Below, in pieces: positions 8,041-11,950 of a stretch of DNA of 11,950 nucleotides. The DNA is taken from contig JALUXI010000164.1 in the NCBI GenBank assembly GCA_027019045.1, positions 1 to 11,950 on the forward strand. The letters run 5' to 3'. The translations under genes and the position numbers were made by a program. Below the pieces are notes generated by a model. It saw nothing but the letters and a program-made list of their open reading frames with translations, was not told the origin of the DNA and made no database searches. The first letter of the stretch is position 1; the number at the start of each line of letters is the position of its first letter. Origin of the DNA: Piscirickettsiaceae bacterium (GTDB lineage Bacteria > Pseudomonadota > Gammaproteobacteria > Thiomicrospirales > Thiomicrospiraceae).

Positions 8041-8069
8041 AATATAAAACCTTATGACCTGAATGTCAA
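8041..8069 (-). promoter_or_regulatory. Sigma-70-type promoter for the lysR gene
   Basis: On the minus strand a perfect -35 TTGACA (8069-8064) is followed by a 17-base spacer and -10 TATATT (8046-8041, one mismatch to TATAAT). This is the best promoter match in the window. Transcription would start near 8034, giving a leader of about 88 bases to the ATG at 7946. It lies just past the stop codon of the channel gene (8080), so lysR can be expressed separately from the upstream operon. Confidence 0.75.
8055..8068. promoter_or_regulatory. Dyad overlapping the lysR -35 box, possible autoregulatory operator
   Basis: TGAC-N6-GTCA is a short inverted repeat that overlaps most of the -35 hexamer. LysR-type regulators often repress their own gene by binding dyads of the T-N11-A kind at their promoters; this one has one base more between its outer T and A. 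The position is suggestive, but a four-base half-site is weak evidence. Confidence 0.3.
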
Positions 8070-8079
8070 AAAAAGTTCA

Positions 8080-9105
8080 TCACTTTATTATGTGCTTATA
8101 TCTTAAATCTGCCAACCGCTGCTCTAACGCTTCGAGTTTTATCAAGATTTCTTGCCGCTGAATTTTCTCAATATCATCCACTCTATCCTCAAGTCGTTCA
8201 ATGCCTTGGGACAGCTGTTCTCCACTAAATTCTTTAATTTCTTGTTTCAAGGCAGCCAATTCCTGCTCAATTTTTTGTGCATTAAAGCTCTTCAAGCGCC
8301 CTTCTAAATCTTCAATCTTAACAGTCACATGAGACAAAATCCGAGCGATATGCTCTTCGTTGATGCGCTCCTGCTCAATCATTCGTTGAGACATCTTGCG
8401 CACATAATCTAAAATCTCATGCTCTGTTCGTTGCTGATCTTGCCCGACTAAAAAAGCAGAAATATTCGCCGTAACAATAGAAAATAAAACCACGCCAAAA
8501 ATAATCATCACTGCACCAAATTCCCGACCATAGTCCGTCTTAGGCACAATATCTCCATACCCAACTGTCGTAATCGTGACCAAGGCATACCATAAGGCAT
8601 CACTAATAGATCGCCCTTCAATCAAGGAAAAAATAACGGCTGATAATAGCAAGAACAACAACGCAACCAGTAAAATCACCCCAAAGCTGTTCTTGGTCAA
8701 AATTTTGGAGAGTACATCAAACAGATTGAAAATCACCCTGACAAACAGCACCAGTCGTAAAGAACGCACAATCAGCACCCAATTGCCTTCCCATTTAAAG
8801 ATAGGGGCCGCTAAGACTACGATAATAAAGTTCAACCAGTTATTACGAAAATATCGCCACTTCTTATCAACAAGTGAAATATTGATACCAAACTCTAAGG
8901 CAAACACCAACCAAACGGCTTCATCCACCCACTCCCAAGACTTTTCAGCTGTAGGATCAATCCACATCGTTAAAAGCTGAATAACCACTAAAATAAGAAA
9001 AATATTCACCAAATAACTGAAAAAATTCCCTACTTTAACGGCCTTAGGGTTTTCATTAGGATGAACCCCCTGAATACCCAGAATAGCTTCAACTCTTGCT
9101 TTCAC
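8080..9105 (-). CDS. Six-TM voltage-gated-type potassium channel with C-terminal coiled coil
   Basis: The 341-residue protein is an inner-membrane ion channel subunit, expected to act as a tetramer. Hydrophobic segments at about 27-49, 60-78, 88-103, 108-127, 139-163 and 195-220 fit S1-S6. S4 carries Arg114, Arg117 and Arg123, a reduced voltage-sensor-like pattern. The pore helix and filter TITTVGYGD (177-185) are the canonical K+ selectivity sequence. No RCK/TrkA-N domain follows S6. Instead residues about 225-335 are charged, heptad-like and rich in Glu/Gln/Leu, predicting a long cytoplasmic coiled coil. The start is a GTG directly after the TAA of the upstream hydroxylase gene (zero gap), with AAGG about 11 bases upstream, so reinitiation coupling is likely. 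The gating stimulus is unknown. It is the last gene of the apparent pepP-ubiH-hydroxylase-channel operon. Confidence 0.92.
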   Translation of the reverse strand: MKARVEAILGIQGVHPNENPKAVKVGNFFSYLVNIFLILVVIQLLTMWIDPTAEKSWEWVDEAVWLVFALEFGINISLVDKKWRYFRNNWLNFIIVVLAAPIFKWEGNWVLIVRSLRLVLFVRVIFNLFDVLSKILTKNSFGVILLVALLFLLLSAVIFSLIEGRSISDALWYALVTITTVGYGDIVPKTDYGREFGAVMIIFGVVLFSIVTANISAFLVGQDQQRTEHEILDYVRKMSQRMIEQERINEEHIARILSHVTVKIEDLEGRLKSFNAQKIEQELAALKQEIKEFSGEQLSQGIERLEDRVDDIEKIQRQEILIKLEALEQRLADLRYKHIIK

Positions 9106-10395
9106 TTAATGATTTACCTTTGCATATTTTGGAATCGGCTCTCGTCCATAGAGTGCCTCTTCAATCAACCAATGTTTCATTGGCTTCAATCGATTTAAAA
9201 TTGGCATGGCTGCCTGCCGCAATTGCGTTTGCACTCCAGGTTGTTGACGAAACAACCCATCAAAAAACTCCATCGACCGCTGAACAACTACATTATCCCC
9301 CTTACGCCATCTTTCATATTTTCGAAGGACAGCATAATGACCAATAGGCTTTGATTTTTCATGTGCTTGTGTCACCACTTCAATTAAAGCTGATGCATCC
9401 AATAACCCCAAATTTACCCCTTGGCCAGCCTGCGGATGGATCGTATGTGCCGCATCGCCTACCAGAGCCAAACCTGGTTTAACATACTGCTGTGCATGGC
9501 GACGCACTAAAGTAAAAGCTCCTCTTTCAGCCACTTCAATGACCTGCCCCAGTCGCTCACCCGAAGCCTCGGTCACCGCCCGCGCAAAATCGGCATCATC
9601 CAAATTCAATGCCCACTGCATTTTTTCTAAAGGCAGATACCAAGCAATAGAGCTTACATTTTGATCCATCGCCAAAAAAGCAAAAGGACCATCGGGCGTG
9701 TAGCGTTGCCAACAGGTATCCTCATGCGATTTTTCGGTTTTCACACACCCGACCACGGCGCACTGACCATAATCGTGGCTATCTAACCCGATATTCGCCA
9801 TATGACGGACCTGAGAAAAAGCCCCATCTGCGCCCACAATCAATCTTGCAGAGAGGATTCCCCGTTTTTCCAAATGTACTTCAGGCAAAACAGATATGCA
9901 GGACTGGGAATTTTGGCAATTTTCCGAATTTTCTGTGTTTTTTTCGGTCAGCGTTAAAGAGACTAAATTATCCTCCAAAATAATCTCAATCTGCTTATGC
10001 TGTTGACACTTCTCCCACAAAGCGGCTTGAATCACACTATTTTCAACCACAAACCCTAAGTTCGGTGCCCCAACCTCTTGAGCAGAGAGATGCGTTTCCT
10101 CCCCTCCCAAACTTTCCCAAATGTGCATCGCCACAAAAGGATGTGCCCTGCGAGCTTGAATGCCTTCCCATGCCCCTAGATTGCGTAAAATATTTTCAGA
10201 GGCACGGGTTAAAGCACTTACACGGACTTGGTATGGCATGGATTCAGACCATACCAAGCTGGGCGCTAGCTTCTCAACCAACATCACCCTCAGGCCAGCT
10301 TTCGCCATCCCTAAAGCGGTCGCTGCACCGACCATCCCTCCACCGATCACAATCACATCATAGTCAGGCTGATGGATTACAGTTTGTTCACTCAT
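9106..10395 (-). CDS. UbiH/UbiF/UbiI-family FAD-dependent monooxygenase
   Basis: This 429-residue flavoprotein hydroxylase very probably hydroxylates the aromatic ring of a ubiquinone precursor at the inner membrane. It shows the FAD-binding GGGMVG at 18-23, the GADG motif at 188-191 and the GDAAHTIHPQAGQGVNLG motif at 313-330, typical of the UbiH/COQ6 family. By position, after pepP and ubiH, it corresponds to E. coli ubiI (visC). By sequence, segments such as CWQRYTPDGPFAFL (228-241), ADGAFSQVRHMANIG and RRHAQQYVKPGLALVGDAA resemble UbiF more. I therefore give no symbol; the ring position could be C5 or C6. Residues about 151-170 are a Glu/Asn/Ser-rich insertion made by a small repeat. The start overlaps the ubiH stop by four bases (ATGA), with AAGGGGGT in the end of ubiH as ribosome site. 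The stop abuts the channel's GTG. Confidence 0.9.
   Translation of the reverse strand: MSEQTVIHQPDYDVIVIGGGMVGAATALGMAKAGLRVMLVEKLAPSLVWSESMPYQVRVSALTRASENILRNLGAWEGIQARRAHPFVAMHIWESLGGEETHLSAQEVGAPNLGFVVENSVIQAALWEKCQQHKQIEIILEDNLVSLTLTEKNTENSENCQNSQSCISVLPEVHLEKRGILSARLIVGADGAFSQVRHMANIGLDSHDYGQCAVVGCVKTEKSHEDTCWQRYTPDGPFAFLAMDQNVSSIAWYLPLEKMQWALNLDDADFARAVTEASGERLGQVIEVAERGAFTLVRRHAQQYVKPGLALVGDAAHTIHPQAGQGVNLGLLDASALIEVVTQAHEKSKPIGHYAVLRKYERWRKGDNVVVQRSMEFFDGLFRQQPGVQTQLRQAAMPILNRLKPMKHWLIEEALYGREPIPKYAKVNH
9907..9933. repeat. Three imperfect 9-base tandem units inside the hydroxylase gene
   Basis: On the minus strand the units read GAAAATTCC-like triplets in frame: GAAAATTCG, GAAAATTGC and CAAAATTCC. 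They encode Glu-Asn-Ser, Glu-Asn-Cys and Gln-Asn-Ser, with a degenerate fourth unit after them (Gln-Ser-Cys) and Lys-Asn-Thr before. A 9-base unit keeps the frame, so copy-number change would lengthen or shorten a surface loop without breaking the gene. Confidence 0.6.
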
Positions 10396-11585
10396 ATTTC
10401 ACCCCCTTGTACCCCACGCATGGCAAACCTTGCAAAGCGTTTTTTCAAAGGAGGAACTGCTTGAATCGCCATCATTCCTAACCCTCGTAAATGTCCAACA
10501 ATCGGTGAAGGGTGCTGAAATACCTGAATCAAACCATCCGTCATCCCCATCACCTTTTCATGATCTTCTCGTCGTTTTTGAGCATAGGTCTCCAGCAATA
10601 ATGGCCGACCAATATCCTGTTCCGATTGCACTCCATCTAAAAAAACTTCAATATCCCGAATGCCTAAATTCAACCCTTGTGCTGCTACGGGATGCTGTGT
10701 ATGTGAGGCATTGCCCATCAATACCGCCCGTCCTTCGGTCATCTGCGGCACATAAGACTCCTTCAGCGGATAAGCCACTCGCTCACTCACCTTTGTAAAC
10801 CGCCCCAGCCGTTCCCCCATCTTCTCTGCAAAAGCAGCCATGTAGGATTCATCATCCATCTGCATATATGTTTCTAACTTAGCTTCAGGACAAACCAGCA
10901 CTGCCTTATTGGCATGACCTCCCATCGGTAGCAACGCCACAGGCCCTTCTTCGGTAAAGCGTTCGAATGACCACCCTTGCGGAGGCTGTTCAGTCTCTAT
11001 CTTGGCAATAATGCCATAGGCGTGATACGCCTTCTCTTCAATCGGCAAACCTAAAACCTTACGCACTTGTGACTGGGTACCATCTGCCCCAACCAATAAT
11101 TTGGCAGATTGATGAATCGGCTCTTCTTCGCCAGCCAACGCTATCTCAACCTGAACTTCACCCTGCTCTTGCTGAAAATAAGTCACCTTGGCGGGTCGCA
11201 ACACTTCAATATTCTTTTGTGCAGAGACCGCCTGCCAAAGTACTCGCCCCAAATCTCGAGCCGTGACGCTAAACCCTAAAGCAGGCACTCGTAACTCTTC
11301 AGCATGGATTTTTGTCAAACCCAAATACCCCTGTTGCGAAACATGAACATGCAAAATGGGTTCCACAAAAGGCTTTAATGCCTGCCAAATTTCCAGTCGC
11401 TCCAAGACCTCTTGAGAACCCAGCGTCAAGGCTAAAACCCGCCCATCAAAAGAGCCTTCTGTATCCACCTTTTCTTCTGGCAAAGCCTCAACCAGCGTGA
11501 CGGCTCGTCCTTGCTGCGCTAACCCCAGCGCCAACATCAATCCAACTGGTCCACCACCTGAAATCACCGCATCTCTACACTGCAT
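10392..11585 (-). CDS. ubiH: 2-octaprenyl-6-methoxyphenol 4-hydroxylase (UbiH)
   Basis: UbiH is an FAD monooxygenase hydroxylating C4 (older numbering: C1/C6 naming varies) of the ubiquinone precursor at the inner membrane. The 397-residue protein has the FAD-binding SGGGPVG at 9-15, FDGRVLAL at 46-53, GADG at 166-169, and FERFTEEGPVALLPM at 207-221, which closely follows E. coli UbiH. The third flavin motif is GNASHTQHPVAAQGLNLG at 291-308. Asn in place of the common Asp at its second position is also a UbiH trait, which separates this gene from the UbiI/UbiF-like gene next to it. A DHEKVMGMTDGLIQVF segment (341-356) likewise matches UbiH. The ATG lies inside the end of pepP (11-base overlap) with AGGAG about 10 bases upstream, and the stop overlaps the next start as ATGA. 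The pepP-ubiH pairing is conserved in Gammaproteobacteria. Confidence 0.93.
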   Translation of the reverse strand: MQCRDAVISGGGPVGLMLALGLAQQGRAVTLVEALPEEKVDTEGSFDGRVLALTLGSQEVLERLEIWQALKPFVEPILHVHVSQQGYLGLTKIHAEELRVPALGFSVTARDLGRVLWQAVSAQKNIEVLRPAKVTYFQQEQGEVQVEIALAGEEEPIHQSAKLLVGADGTQSQVRKVLGLPIEEKAYHAYGIIAKIETEQPPQGWSFERFTEEGPVALLPMGGHANKAVLVCPEAKLETYMQMDDESYMAAFAEKMGERLGRFTKVSERVAYPLKESYVPQMTEGRAVLMGNASHTQHPVAAQGLNLGIRDIEVFLDGVQSEQDIGRPLLLETYAQKRREDHEKVMGMTDGLIQVFQHPSPIVGHLRGLGMMAIQAVPPLKKRFARFAMRGVQGGEI

Positions 11586-11950
11586 CTTTTACCGACTCCT
11601 GCATAAACTGCTCAATCCCTTCCACAGTACGGGGCAACCCCTTCGTCAATACCTCATAGCCTGTTTCAGTCACCAACACATCATCTTCAATGCGTACACC
11701 AATCCCACGCCACTGAGGTGCCACTTCCGTTCGTTCAGGAGCAAAATACAAGCCTGGCTCTACCGTCACCACCATACCAGCTTGCAAAGGTCGCCATTCA
11801 CCATTTACCTTATAAGCACCGACATCATGCACATCCATGCCCAACCAATGCCCTGTGCCGTGCATAAAATAGGCTTTATACGCCTCCTCTTCCAGCAGCG
11901 TTTCCACTTCTCCTTGCAAAATCCCCAACGCAACCAAACCTTCCGTGATC
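11575..11950 (-). CDS. pepP: Xaa-Pro aminopeptidase (aminopeptidase P), partial: N-terminus beyond the right edge
   Basis: Only the last 125 or so codons lie in the window; the reading frame is open to the right edge, so no start can be given. It is the C-terminal part of an M24 (pita-bread) metallopeptidase that removes an N-terminal residue preceding proline, a cytoplasmic enzyme of peptide turnover. The signatures are MHGTGHWLGMDVHDVG, with the metal- and substrate-binding histidines, VVTVEPGLYF with a metal-ligand Glu, and GVRIEDDVLVT with the second metal-ligand Glu, so the visible part of the dimetal site is intact. The end EQFMQE is also family-like. It overlaps ubiH by 11 bases. A TTG codon at 11937 is an internal leucine and not a start. 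As in E. coli, pepP leads into ubiH. Confidence 0.94.
   Translation of the reverse strand, partial: ITEGLVALGILQGEVETLLEEEAYKAYFMHGTGHWLGMDVHDVGAYKVNGEWRPLQAGMVVTVEPGLYFAPERTEVAPQWRGIGVRIEDDVLVTETGYEVLTKGLPRTVEGIEQFMQESVKDAV

Noticed and set aside
9205..9225. CCGCAATTGCG inside the hydroxylase gene resembles the terminator palindrome at 6938-6953
   Set aside because: The match is only about 11 bases, lies in coding sequence and has no T-tract; coincidence is the simplest explanation.
1..11950. Search for mobile elements, CRISPR arrays, tRNA/rRNA genes and defence-type gene clusters
   Set aside because: The genes are ordinary core families with tight spacing, and no direct-repeat arrays, transposase motifs, integrase sites or cloverleaf sequences were seen by eye.

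Overview
The window is a compact, gene-dense stretch of bacterial chromosome and looks like a gammaproteobacterium with moderate GC content. The evidence is a close family match to Escherichia coli PurL, DapA, BamC, UbiH and PepP, plus two arrangements typical of Gammaproteobacteria: dapA next to bamC, and pepP-ubiH followed by a second ubiquinone-type hydroxylase. A sulfur-oxidising lineage of the Thiomicrospira type would fit, but that is an impression and not a demonstrated assignment. There is no sign of a phage, transposon, CRISPR array, tRNA or rRNA. No stretch above 300 bases lacks a gene.

Region 1 (1-4819, all minus strand) is one apparent operon transcribed dapA -> bamC -> purL. DapA makes the first committed intermediate of the lysine/diaminopimelate branch, BamC is an outer-membrane lipoprotein of the beta-barrel assembly machine, and PurL performs the fourth step of de novo purine synthesis. 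The genes overlap by 1 base (dapA/bamC) or lie 11 bases apart (bamC/purL). PurL runs off the left edge, so its glutaminase domain is not in the window.

Region 2 (4820-6961) starts with a 161-base divergent promoter region. A two-gene plus-strand unit follows: a Bcp/PrxQ-type thiol peroxidase lacking the usual second Cys of the CxxxxC pair, and, six bases on, a PIN-PhoH (PhoH2/YlaK-like) protein. The unit ends at a perfect 16-base palindrome that probably terminates transcription from both sides.

Region 3 (6981-11950, all minus strand) is transcribed pepP -> ubiH -> second UbiH/UbiF/UbiI-family hydroxylase -> voltage-gated-type K+ channel with a long coiled-coil tail, and then a LysR-family regulator with its own near-consensus sigma-70 promoter. 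The first four genes overlap or abut (11-base overlap, 4-base ATGA overlap, TAA directly followed by GTG), so they are probably translationally coupled. PepP lacks its N-terminal part because the window ends.

Overall this is a mainly housekeeping region and I found no convincing novel system. The items most worth a second look are the ion channel coupled to a ubiquinone-hydroxylase operon, the ambiguous UbiF/UbiI identity of the second hydroxylase and its small in-frame repeat insertion, the unusual cysteine pattern of the peroxidase, its pairing with PhoH2, and a dyad overlapping the lysR promoter.
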